The position numbers were made by a program, and so were the translations under genes. Shown one piece after another: positions 1 to 5,537 of a DNA stretch of 5,537 nt. Source of the DNA: Sphingobacteriales bacterium (GTDB lineage: Bacteria; Bacteroidota; Bacteroidia; Chitinophagales; Chitinophagaceae); NCBI GenBank assembly GCA_004294195.1, contig REAQ01000047.1:1-5537 (forward strand). Reading direction: 5' to 3'. Position 1 is the stretch's first letter; every line of letters starts with the position of its first letter. The notes under the pieces are model-generated. The model did not search any database. It saw only the letters and a list, made by a program, of their open reading frames with translations, and was not told the DNA's origin.

Positions 1-787
1 TCCACAAGAGTCCCTGAACGCCCACCCACTGCGCGTTCATTCGGTTAAAGGGATAAGGCATATCGTTCCACCTGATATCAGAGCCGGAAGTAGATCTCAT
101 CCAATTAAAATGGGCATCTATCCTTACTCGCTTATTATTAAATCCGATCCTAGCTGCTCCATCCCATACATCAGGAACGGGCATTTCATTACTGTTAACC
201 TGACCGTCATTGTAATAGGACTGGCGATCTGTAGTGATGTTTGACCGTAGCACATATCCAGTTTGGATGGTTGCAAAAAGATGGCTTTTATGCTCATAGT
301 GTGCGATAACTCTCGCACTGGCGGTTTTAGCGCCAAGGCCAATGGAAAAAGGAAGATGGTCAGGTACATAATTGCTTGCGGGAAAAGAAAAACCTGCAGT
401 TACGAAAGTGTAAAAGGTGCCCGCCTTTCCAGGTTTTTTAATCAATTTATATTTTGCATCTAATGCAAAATCCTGCCAGCCTTTCATACCCGTCATGGTA
501 CCTGCTGTTGAGCTCGTGGAAATGTTGGGTAGGGAAGCAAATAAATTTAGCCTGTCTGACAAACCATAACCCAACATCGGCATGATCATCTTTGCTTTAA
601 ATGTTCCGATGTTTGGATTGCCTCTGAGCAATTTGCCTTCCCAGTATTCGTCCCAGGAAGATTGCCCGTACCCCGCTACGAGGCAAATTTCACCTTTCTT
701 CATGGAAAAGCCGTCCGTGGCCGTTTGTGCCATGGCATTGCATACACTGATCAATGCAATACCAAGGGTTGCTATGCGTCTAAGCAT
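1..787 (-). CDS. Outer-membrane beta-barrel 'transporter' (Phenol_MetA_deg-like), C-terminus cut off
   Basis: The frame is open from the ATG at 787 to the window edge: 262 codons, with the C-terminus missing. Residues 1-20 form a signal peptide (MLRRIATLGIALISVCNAMA, cleavage likely after AMA before QT). The mature part alternates polar and hydrophobic residues in amphipathic beta-strands: M-x-P-x-L-G-Y-G-L-S-D-R-L at about 67-79, a W-Q-D-F-A-L-D-x-K-Y segment at about 104-113, F-P-A-S-N-Y at about 135-140, and near the end D-R-Q-S-Y-Y, D-I-R-W-N-D-M-P-Y-P and N-R-M-N-A. This pattern resembles the small outer-membrane channels annotated as 'transporter' or phenol meta-degradation family in Bacteroidetes. 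From family memory only the last one or two strands should be missing. Substrate is unknown. The start lies 41 bases after the haloperoxidase stop, with no Shine-Dalgarno sequence, so co-transcription is likely. Secretion is well supported; the family assignment is by pattern only. Confidence 0.75.
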   Translation of the reverse strand, partial: MLRRIATLGIALISVCNAMAQTATDGFSMKKGEICLVAGYGQSSWDEYWEGKLLRGNPNIGTFKAKMIMPMLGYGLSDRLNLFASLPNISTSSTAGTMTGMKGWQDFALDAKYKLIKKPGKAGTFYTFVTAGFSFPASNYVPDHLPFSIGLGAKTASARVIAHYEHKSHLFATIQTGYVLRSNITTDRQSYYNDGQVNSNEMPVPDVWDGAARIGFNNKRVRIDAHFNWMRSTSGSDIRWNDMPYPFNRMNAQWVGVQGLLW

Positions 788-828
788 GATTGAGAAAAAT
801 TCAGAATGTTGAAAGGATAGTTACGTTT

Positions 829-2145
829 CTATTTTTTGCATTTAACCTTACTGACTACCAATTCTCCAACCTTTGTCCCCAGCAGGTTTCCTTCTTCCAG
901 GTCAAAGCGGTAATGTATACCGCCGTAAAGCCTGGAGATGCTGGCTTCCAATGCAGCTTCCTTAAAGCTCTTGATCTCTCTGCTGGCAATACCGAATTCC
1001 ATCGATGAAGTATCGGTAAAAGATACTTTGCCAAAATAAGAGGTCATCACTTCTGCCGCAGCATTAGAGATGGTTGAATGCCCACTCACATAAGAGGGAA
1101 ATGGTGGTGTTTGTATGTAAGGCTGCCAGTTGGGATCAACGAGTTGGTTGATCACCGTTTCTGGCCTGATGTAGTTGCTTCTGTATTTTTCATCCCAGCA
1201 CGCAATGAAACCATCAAACAGGGCAATGGATGTTTGTGCATAGGCTGCAATGGTGGTATGCAAATCTGCACCTGCCTTCTGCGCACCTATGCCAACAATG
1301 TTCATCCAGTGACCCGCCGGAGAGAATTTCTTAGTCGCAAACATCACGTGTCCGGTAACGTTCATCTTGAACGGATTATCGTCCCAGAAATCTGCGATGT
1401 GCTTTTGCTCTTCGGTGAGTCTGTCCCCCATGTTTTTTACTTCCATCAACGCTTTGTGATACACACTGTTCTTATCATTCACATCGTACATCGGTGGTCT
1501 TTTGCACATCACTGCTGATGCTGAATCAAGCACCATCGGCCTGATGGTCATCCAGTGTGGCTCCAGTCCTGTGGTATACGTGGGAGGTGTAGGAACCCAT
1601 CTGCCAGGCATTTCACTCACTTCATATCTTGAAGCACCGCGCGTCTGGCTGTAATTGTCCCCTTTGCTCCATTTGAGAATGGCTTGTGCGATGGTATCGG
1701 CGAAAACCTTGGTATTGTTAAGCATGTTTTCAGAGATCCCCATGCTGTCTGCCTCATGAACCAGTTTGTTGTAGTGCGTCATCATGCTGCCTTCAGGGAA
1801 AGTAACGGCATTGCCAACCTTCACGAATGCCAGCAGGGATGCAAGATTATAATCAATCGGTGTTCCCTCTGGAACCCTGGGCATCTTGGGCATATGGCGG
1901 ATCTGGCCGGCGAGAGACTGCCATTTCTCGTCTCCAGCAACCATACACTCGTATGCAGCAATATTGGCGTACACATAATTGCGCGCAGCAATCATGGGCG
2001 CAAAATTGTTTTCCAGAACGATGTTGTTCAACTGCTTCACCGTCTTGCTATAGGTGAGGGCATCATTGGTGAACGTAGTATATCCCGATCCATTATTCTT
2101 GCAACCCATAGCTGCAAGGACAACTATAAACAAAAACTTTTTCAT
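829..2145 (-). CDS. Vanadium-dependent haloperoxidase family lipoprotein (PAP2 superfamily)
   Basis: The protein has 438 residues. A lipoprotein signal is visible: basic MKK, hydrophobic core, then A-A-M-G-C15, so it is probably lipidated at Cys15 and envelope-bound. The C-terminal third carries the complete vanadate/phosphate pocket of vanadium haloperoxidases: K320-x6-R327-P, P350-S-Y-V-S354-G355-H356, and S-R405-x5-H411. By family analogy H411 would be the vanadium ligand and H356 the acid-base histidine. The K-to-R and R-to-H spacings match Curvularia chloroperoxidase (K353/R360, R490/H496). W317 and F349 align with its W350 and F397, which line the halide site. Expected reaction: oxidation of a halide by H2O2 to a hypohalous species that halogenates organic substrates. 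Halide preference cannot be read from sequence, and acid phosphatases share this fold, so phosphatase activity remains possible. ATG at 2145, no Shine-Dalgarno; it lies 104 bases after the unknown gene and 41 before the barrel gene. Confidence 0.92.
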   Translation of the reverse strand: MKKFLFIVVLAAMGCKNNGSGYTTFTNDALTYSKTVKQLNNIVLENNFAPMIAARNYVYANIAAYECMVAGDEKWQSLAGQIRHMPKMPRVPEGTPIDYNLASLLAFVKVGNAVTFPEGSMMTHYNKLVHEADSMGISENMLNNTKVFADTIAQAILKWSKGDNYSQTRGASRYEVSEMPGRWVPTPPTYTTGLEPHWMTIRPMVLDSASAVMCKRPPMYDVNDKNSVYHKALMEVKNMGDRLTEEQKHIADFWDDNPFKMNVTGHVMFATKKFSPAGHWMNIVGIGAQKAGADLHTTIAAYAQTSIALFDGFIACWDEKYRSNYIRPETVINQLVDPNWQPYIQTPPFPSYVSGHSTISNAAAEVMTSYFGKVSFTDTSSMEFGIASREIKSFKEAALEASISRLYGGIHYRFDLEEGNLLGTKVGELVVSKVKCKK

Positions 2146-2179
2146 GATGTGTATTCAAACATGCACAGATCCCGCGGAA

Positions 2180-2208
2180 ACGAAGGACAACCTTCATTTC
2201 AACTGAAA
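2180..2208. repeat. Two adjacent short inverted repeats in the 104-base gap before the haloperoxidase
   Basis: GAAGG (2182-2186) and CCTTC (2191-2195) pair around a four-base loop. On the minus-strand transcript the stem extends to seven pairs, including one G-U. It is followed immediately by TTTCA/TGAAA (2197-2201 and 2204-2208) around a two-base centre. The gap 2146-2249 separates the unknown gene from the haloperoxidase. There is no run of Ts after the stem, so this is not a convincing terminator. It could be an operator or simply chance; only the pairing is observed. Confidence 0.25.
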
Positions 2209-2249
2209 CAATACAATAAAATTGACCGAGGGATAAAAAATACTGCCGT

Positions 2250-2804
2250 TCAGGCGCGTGGTGGTTGGAAAGGTTTGTCAGCAAAAAAGGACAAAGGAAT
2301 AGTGCTGTGTGTCACTATGAACCGGCTTCCTTCTACCGTTGGACACGAGAAGGCGATCTCGTAACGATCGTCCTGGTATTCAGAAGTGATTGTCTTGATG
2401 ACAGCCGGTTTAACAGGCTGTGGTGTATTCTTCTGCTCTGCAGAAATATCATTTACCAGTGAAAAGAACTGCTCTTTTGCACTGTTGAGTTTCATCTTAC
2501 TGTGGTTGGGTATACACATGAGGATCAGCGTATCGTTGTTCACTTTACGCTTCACATAACTATAGTGAACCCCATCGATCTCAATCTCCCCATCATACCT
2601 TTCAAAATCCGCCCAGTTGGTCTGGTAAGGCATCGGGAGGGGAACTTTCATCTCTATCAACTGTGCATCATCGTATTTTTCATCATCCAGTTGTTGCACA
2701 AATGCAGCCGCGGCACGCGTCTCCATGACATCAAATAATAAGCGGTACCCGCCGATGTTGAAGGCGTGAACAACTAACAGTGTTATGGCTATGATGAAAC
2801 GCAA
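2250..2804 (-). CDS. Hypothetical membrane-anchored protein, TTG start
   Basis: I do not recognise a named family. The product has 184 residues. Residues 3-24 are hydrophobic (I-I-A-I-T-L-L-V-V-H-A-F-N-I-G-G-Y) with no clear signal-peptidase site, suggesting a signal anchor with the rest outside the inner membrane. The middle (about 50-100) looks like a compact beta domain with a conserved-looking core: K-V-P-L-P-M-P-Y-Q-T-N-W near 53-64, D-G-E-I-E-I-D-G-V-H-Y near 71-81, then D-T-L-I-L-M-C-I-P-N near 91-100. A Pro/Gln/Lys linker (about 122-134) and a short tail ending P-F-Q-P-P-R-A follow. The start must be TTG at 2804: an in-frame stop lies seven codons upstream, no other standard start codon intervenes, and the first ATG (2726) would remove the hydrophobic segment. 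The start abuts a heptad repeat. It stands between GH65 (94 bases away) and the haloperoxidase (104 bases). Confidence 0.8.
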   Translation of the reverse strand: MRFIIAITLLVVHAFNIGGYRLLFDVMETRAAAAFVQQLDDEKYDDAQLIEMKVPLPMPYQTNWADFERYDGEIEIDGVHYSYVKRKVNNDTLILMCIPNHSKMKLNSAKEQFFSLVNDISAEQKNTPQPVKPAVIKTITSEYQDDRYEIAFSCPTVEGSRFIVTHSTIPLSFFADKPFQPPRA

Positions 2805-2848
2805 ATGGCTACTAGCTAATGGTTATTGGGTTATTTGTTATTGTGTTA
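2804..2848. repeat. Degenerate heptad repeat against the start of the unknown gene
   Basis: The tetramer G-C/T-T-A recurs at 2808, 2815, 2822, 2830, 2837 and 2845, spaced 7, 7, 8, 7 and 8 bases. The first units read TGGCTAC, TAGCTAA and TGGTTAT. The 17 bases AATGGCTACTAGCTAAT (2804-2820) match AATAGCTACTAGCTAAT at 4928-4944 with one mismatch, including an exact 13-mer (2808-2820). On the transcribed minus strand the array forms the last part of the leader of the unknown gene and reaches the first base of its TTG start. The rest of the gap up to 2898 is AT-rich, with a weak inverted repeat TGAAAA/TTTTCA (2865-2870 and 2878-2883). Confidence 0.65.
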
Positions 2849-2898
2849 ATAATCGCAATAATAGTGAAAAATCTTAGTTTTCATCCTAAACACTTCCC

Positions 2899-4899
2899 CT
2901 AATTCCTCACCCTAATTTTCAGGCTTTTCCACTTCGCCGGCAAATTCTGCTTCCCCTGTTTCAACCCTTTCTCCGTGATTTCCAAGCCTCCAAAACCCAT
3001 CAATACACTCTGGATGATACCCCCTGCGCCTGTAGCAAAATAAGGATTCGTACCTCCCTTCGTCTCGGCAATCACCCTGAACGGTGGAAGCAGGTTCGGT
3101 ATGTAAGAGTCCCTGAACCACTTATACGCTGCTTCACCATCACCAATCCTGGCATATAATAAGGTGAAAACAGCCTGGGTCATAGCTGGCGTGCCTTCGT
3201 CCGGTACCCTTTTGCTGTAGTACTCCAGATCAGCCCGGATGGCTTTGGGATCTGTGACTTCTTTCAGGGGATATGATAAAAGATTTACATCGGCCTGTTT
3301 AATGCCTTCGCCATTATAAGTGGCATGTTCCCGCGTGACACCATCGGGGAACTTCAGGATCGGAATATTTTTGGCCACGTTCATCCAATCCGGGTCCGCC
3401 TTGATCTTCAGGATGGCCGCAGCCTTAGTGGCAAACTCAAGGTTGGCTCTTGCCGCCGCATTGGTGAAAGCATTGTTGTCTACGTTCTCTGCCCACTCAT
3501 CGGCAGCCACTACATTCTTGATGTCATACCGTCCCGGCCCGTTTCTTTCAACACGAGACGCCCAAAAATCTGCCGTAGCCTGAAGAATGGGCCAGCCCCT
3601 GTCACGAAGCCAGGCCGTGTCTTGTGTTACACAATAATAGTTCCATGCAGCAATGGCCACGCATCCTGTAATGTGATGTTCAAAAGGTCCGCTCAAAGCC
3701 CAAACAGGTGTTTCCTCTACGCCCGTTGCCGCACTTTCCCAGGGAAACATCGCTCCGCGATACCCTTTGGAAAATGCATTTCGCTTAGCAGCTTCAAGTC
3801 GCTGGTATCGGTATTCCATCATCGATTTCGCCATCTTCGGTTGCATCACCAACAATGCGGGATACATCCACAACTCTGTATCCCAGAATACGTGACCGTT
3901 GTATCCCAGTCCGCTGAGGCCCATCGGCGACGGACTCATGGCTGTGCCTTCGCGGGAAAATGAATACAAATGATAGAGCATGCTGCGCACGTCTTTCTGG
4001 CTCTCAGGATCCCCATCGATCTCAATGTCACTTTTCCATAGTTCTGCCCAGGCCTTCTCATGAAACTGTAACAGCCTTTCCCTTCCTTCCAGTTTGGCGA
4101 AGATGGTCATCCGCTCCGCTTCATTGAGCGGATCATCATGATGTGCAGAAGTGATGGATGAACCCGCGATAGAAAACCGATACGTTTCTCCGGCTTTTAG
4201 CTTACGCGAAAACTTCATCAGGTGCATGTTATTATCCCACATCTCATGGATCACCCGGGGCTCTTCGCCATGTTTTTCCGGAAACAAAAATGTATTGGAT
4301 GCGCACATGGTGAGTTTACCGGTTGGACTTTTTGCTGTTGACGTCAATAGGCTGATCACCACATGCGGCCTATCGATCTCATTATAATAATTCTCCACAT
4401 CTCGAAGTGCATCAGGTGCTTCCATCACGGATGCTCCACCCATGGTAAGGTCTTTCTTTGCTTTCACGGTAACATCCATCAACACGGTAAAAGGAAGATG
4501 ACGAAGGGCGTAGTATGTATACTCAACACTGGCCTTATCGCCCATATCAATGCTTGCACGGAATGCACCGCTGCGCATATTCAGCTCCTGTGTGAATTGC
4601 TGTACACTATTGGCATCCACACGTTTCCCATCAATGTCCAGCGTCATGTTGAGCAAGTTGAAGCTTCGTAAAAAATTACTCACCCTTCCCCGCCCATAGG
4701 TATCATATGCACCGGCCAGCACTACATCTTTCACTTTGAAAGGTTCCGGTGCAGACACAATGCCGATCATTCCATTGGCAACGGTAATGCCATAGTATTT
4801 AGAGGGATCCGGCTTCCCGGCCTTGATCACCCATTCATCTTGTGCGTAAATAGACAATGACAGCACAAGGAGGCATGCAACAACAACAGTTCTACGCAT
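2899..4899 (-). CDS. Secreted glycoside hydrolase family 65 alpha-glucosidase, probably kojibiose hydrolase type
   Basis: The protein has 666 residues. Residues 1-20 are a signal peptide (cleavage likely after I-Y-A-Q, before D-E-W), giving a periplasmic enzyme. An N-terminal beta-sandwich (about 22-270), a helical linker (about 275-300), the (alpha/alpha)6 catalytic barrel (about 303-625) and a short C-terminal sheet follow, the GH65 order. Diagnostic motifs are G-H-V-F-W-D340-T-E, A-A-D-E468-W, K-Q-A-D-V-N-L-L-S-Y-P (534-544) and A-E612-T. The spacing D340/E468/E612 parallels the essential D301/E430/E574 of human PGGHG (ATHL1). The E-to-E distance of 144 is also, as I recall, that of Flavobacterium johnsoniae kojibiose hydrolase. 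E468 should be the general acid and E612 the general base, pointing to an inverting hydrolase rather than a phosphorylase. Substrate is inference: an alpha-linked glucoside such as kojibiose. ATG at 4899, no Shine-Dalgarno, 36 bases after ridA. No SusC/SusD genes are visible. Confidence 0.93.
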   Translation of the reverse strand: MRRTVVVACLLVLSLSIYAQDEWVIKAGKPDPSKYYGITVANGMIGIVSAPEPFKVKDVVLAGAYDTYGRGRVSNFLRSFNLLNMTLDIDGKRVDANSVQQFTQELNMRSGAFRASIDMGDKASVEYTYYALRHLPFTVLMDVTVKAKKDLTMGGASVMEAPDALRDVENYYNEIDRPHVVISLLTSTAKSPTGKLTMCASNTFLFPEKHGEEPRVIHEMWDNNMHLMKFSRKLKAGETYRFSIAGSSITSAHHDDPLNEAERMTIFAKLEGRERLLQFHEKAWAELWKSDIEIDGDPESQKDVRSMLYHLYSFSREGTAMSPSPMGLSGLGYNGHVFWDTELWMYPALLVMQPKMAKSMMEYRYQRLEAAKRNAFSKGYRGAMFPWESAATGVEETPVWALSGPFEHHITGCVAIAAWNYYCVTQDTAWLRDRGWPILQATADFWASRVERNGPGRYDIKNVVAADEWAENVDNNAFTNAAARANLEFATKAAAILKIKADPDWMNVAKNIPILKFPDGVTREHATYNGEGIKQADVNLLSYPLKEVTDPKAIRADLEYYSKRVPDEGTPAMTQAVFTLLYARIGDGEAAYKWFRDSYIPNLLPPFRVIAETKGGTNPYFATGAGGIIQSVLMGFGGLEITEKGLKQGKQNLPAKWKSLKIRVRN

Positions 4900-4915
4900 A
4901 AGTAAAGTTTGACAA

Positions 4916-4943
4916 TAGCTATTAGCTAATAGCTACTAGCTAA
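4916..4943. repeat. Heptanucleotide tandem array TAGCTAN x4 with a 20-bp perfect palindrome
   Basis: Four uninterrupted units are present: TAGCTAT, TAGCTAA, TAGCTAC, TAGCTAA. Bases 4916-4935 (TAGCTATTAGCTAATAGCTA) are a perfect palindrome. Because the core TAGCTA is self-complementary and the period is seven, the array places TAG in all three frames of both strands. It overlaps the end of ridA: the ridA stop (minus-strand TAG at 4938-4936) is formed at the junction of the third and fourth units. It ends 17 bases before the GH65 start. It could act as a hairpin, a protein-binding site or a slippage-prone microsatellite; none of these is shown by sequence alone. Confidence 0.85.
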
Positions 4944-5319
4944 TATAGGCAATCATGGATATCTCCACGTTCACACCTTTAGGCAGGCCCTTCACTGCAA
5001 CTGTTTCTCTTGCAGGAAAATTTCCGGAGAAATACTTCCCGTATATCTCATTAACGGTGGCAAACAGCGCCATATCGGTGAGAAATATCGTAGTCTTCAC
5101 CACATGATCAAAGCTGATACCTGCCTCCTGGAGGATGGCGTCAAGGTTTTTCATGACCTGTTCTGTTTCTTCTGCCGGCGTTTTTGCATCAATATCGTTG
5201 CTCACCGGATTGATGGCTACCTGTCCTGAAATAAATAGAAGGTTCCCTGTTTTAACCGCCTGGCTGTATGGACCAATGGGCGCGGGTGCTCCGCTCGTCT
5301 GAATGATTACCTTGCTCAT
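4936..5319 (-). CDS. ridA: RidA family reactive intermediate (enamine/imine) deaminase
   Basis: The protein has 127 residues, the normal full length for RidA/YjgF/UK114, and no signal peptide, so it is cytosolic. RidA proteins are homotrimers that hydrolyse reactive enamines/imines such as 2-aminoacrylate, protecting PLP enzymes. Family signatures are present: P-I-G-P-Y18-S-Q-A, L-F-I-S31-G-Q-V, the N-L-D-A-I-L-Q-E-A-G helix (58-67), and F-P-A-R104-E-T-V-A-V followed by V-E119-I. R104 and E119 correspond to E. coli R105 and E120, the substrate-carboxylate and catalytic-water residues. T106 replaces the C107 of the E. coli enzyme. It is the first gene of the minus-strand series, 36 bases upstream of GH65. 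Its last two codons and stop lie inside the TAGCTAN array. No ilvA or other PLP-enzyme gene is visible nearby, so its specific role here is unknown. Confidence 0.96.
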   Translation of the reverse strand: MSKVIIQTSGAPAPIGPYSQAVKTGNLLFISGQVAINPVSNDIDAKTPAEETEQVMKNLDAILQEAGISFDHVVKTTIFLTDMALFATVNEIYGKYFSGNFPARETVAVKGLPKGVNVEISMIAYIS

Positions 5320-5364
5320 AAGAAATGTTGATGGCTATAAAATTGCGATGATTATTGCAGTTTG

Positions 5365-5372
5365 CCAACCTA
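5365..5372 (-). promoter_or_regulatory. Possible -7 element for ridA (weak)
   Basis: On the minus strand this reads TAGGTTGG, one mismatch from the Bacteroidetes -7 consensus TAnnTTTG, 44 bases upstream of the ridA start. No good -33 TTTG was found at the expected distance. It shares two bases with the plus-strand candidate at 5371-5378. Weak support. Confidence 0.2.
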
Positions 5373-5378
5373 ATTTTG
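5371..5378 (+). promoter_or_regulatory. Candidate Bacteroidetes -7 element (TAATTTTG) for the rightmost gene
   Basis: TAATTTTG is an exact match to TAnnTTTG, the -7 element of the Bacteroidetes primary sigma factor. It ends 14 bases before the ATG at 5393, implying a very short leader. A -33 TTTG at about 19-21 bases upstream is not visible (the TTTG at 5361 is too close), which lowers confidence. Confidence 0.4.
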
Positions 5379-5392
5379 TACCATTACGAACC

Positions 5393-5537
5393 ATGAGAAT
5401 TTGTGTATTGTGTGACGATGAGGCCTGGAAATCACTATTTGTGGGCCAGGCGGTAACATTACTGGATGCAGAACAAGCATTTGATGTGTTGCCCGATGAC
5501 GTGCTGTTTGATTTGCGGGATGAAGCCTGGGACCTGA
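5393..5537 (+). CDS. Unrecognised protein, N-terminal 48 residues only
   Basis: The frame opens with ATG at 5393 and runs to the window edge. The visible N-terminus starts M-R-I-C-V-L-C-D-D-E-A-W and later reads D-D-V-L-F-D-L-R-D-E-A-W-D-L. A short hydrophobic strand straight after the start, then an acidic turn, then a second hydrophobic strand would fit the beginning of an alpha/beta (Rossmann-like) cytosolic protein. There is no signal peptide. C4-x-x-C7 is present but lies in a predicted strand, so metal or redox function should not be assumed. It diverges from ridA with a candidate -7 element just upstream. Too little is present to name a family. Confidence 0.6.
   Translation, partial: MRICVLCDDEAWKSLFVGQAVTLLDAEQAFDVLPDDVLFDLRDEAWDL

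Noticed and set aside
124..369. 81-codon minus-strand frame starting MYLTIF
   Set aside because: It lies out of frame inside the beta-barrel gene, which is open through the whole region and has a signal peptide and barrel pattern.
2093..2284. 63-codon minus-strand frame bridging the unknown gene and the haloperoxidase
   Set aside because: It overlaps the end of one gene and the lipoprotein signal of the other in a different frame, with no start signal or recognisable motif.
1684..2364. 226-codon plus-strand open frame
   Set aside because: It lies opposite the haloperoxidase and the next gap, and its translation shows no recognisable domain. The minus-strand frame carries the full vanadate motif set, so this is an antisense shadow.
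2861..2884. Inverted repeat TGAAAA/TTTTCA as a terminator after GH65
   Set aside because: It is a six-pair AU-rich stem with only one G-C pair and no following T-run, too weak to call a terminator.
3325..3963. 212-codon plus-strand open frame
   Set aside because: It lies wholly opposite the catalytic barrel of GH65, with a Cys/His/Arg-rich composition typical of an antisense translation and no domain signal.
4916..4943. Heptad array as a CRISPR fragment or phage attachment site
   Set aside because: It has no spacers, no integrase gene and no duplicated flanking gene end. The seven-base period and palindromic unit fit a simple tandem repeat.
5402..5413. C-x-x-C in the rightmost gene as a zinc or thioredoxin-like motif
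   Set aside because: It falls in the first predicted beta-strand straight after the start methionine, no partner cysteines are visible, and the protein is truncated.

Overview
The window looks like chromosomal DNA from a Bacteroidetes bacterium, most likely of the Chitinophagaceae/Sphingobacteriia type. Three things support this: the protein families present (a periplasmic GH65 alpha-glucosidase of the kojibiose-hydrolase type, a vanadium haloperoxidase-type lipoprotein, and a small outer-membrane beta-barrel 'transporter'); the absence of Shine-Dalgarno sequences in front of the main genes; and a TAnnTTTG-type -7 element before the rightmost gene. This placement is inference from family knowledge, not from a database search.

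Layout, left to right. Five genes lie head to tail on the minus strand, so they are read from right to left. In order of transcription they are: a RidA-family enamine/imine deaminase (5319-4936); a secreted GH65 glycoside hydrolase (4899-2899); a membrane-anchored protein of unknown function (2804-2250); a vanadium-dependent haloperoxidase/PAP2-superfamily lipoprotein (2145-829); and an outer-membrane beta-barrel protein (787-1) whose C-terminus is cut by the window edge. Gaps are 36, 94, 104 and 41 bases. At the right end a sixth gene starts on the plus strand at 5393, diverging from ridA across a 73-base intergenic region, and is cut after 48 codons. No RNA genes, CRISPR arrays, transposases or attachment sites were seen, and no stretch over 300 bases lacks a gene.

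The most unusual sequence feature is a heptanucleotide tandem array, TAGCTAN x4 at 4916-4943. It contains a perfect 20-bp palindrome and supplies the ridA stop codon. A degenerate relative lies at about 2804-2848, directly against the TTG start of the unknown gene. The two share an exact 13-mer, extending to 17 bases with one mismatch. Both sit in the leader of a downstream gene.

Functionally, four of the five minus-strand products are predicted to leave the cytoplasm: GH65 to the periplasm, the unknown protein to the inner-membrane/periplasm face, the haloperoxidase as a lipoprotein, and the barrel to the outer membrane. The last two are close enough (41 bases) to be co-transcribed and may work together at the cell envelope. 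Any link between them and the GH65/RidA pair is only positional.
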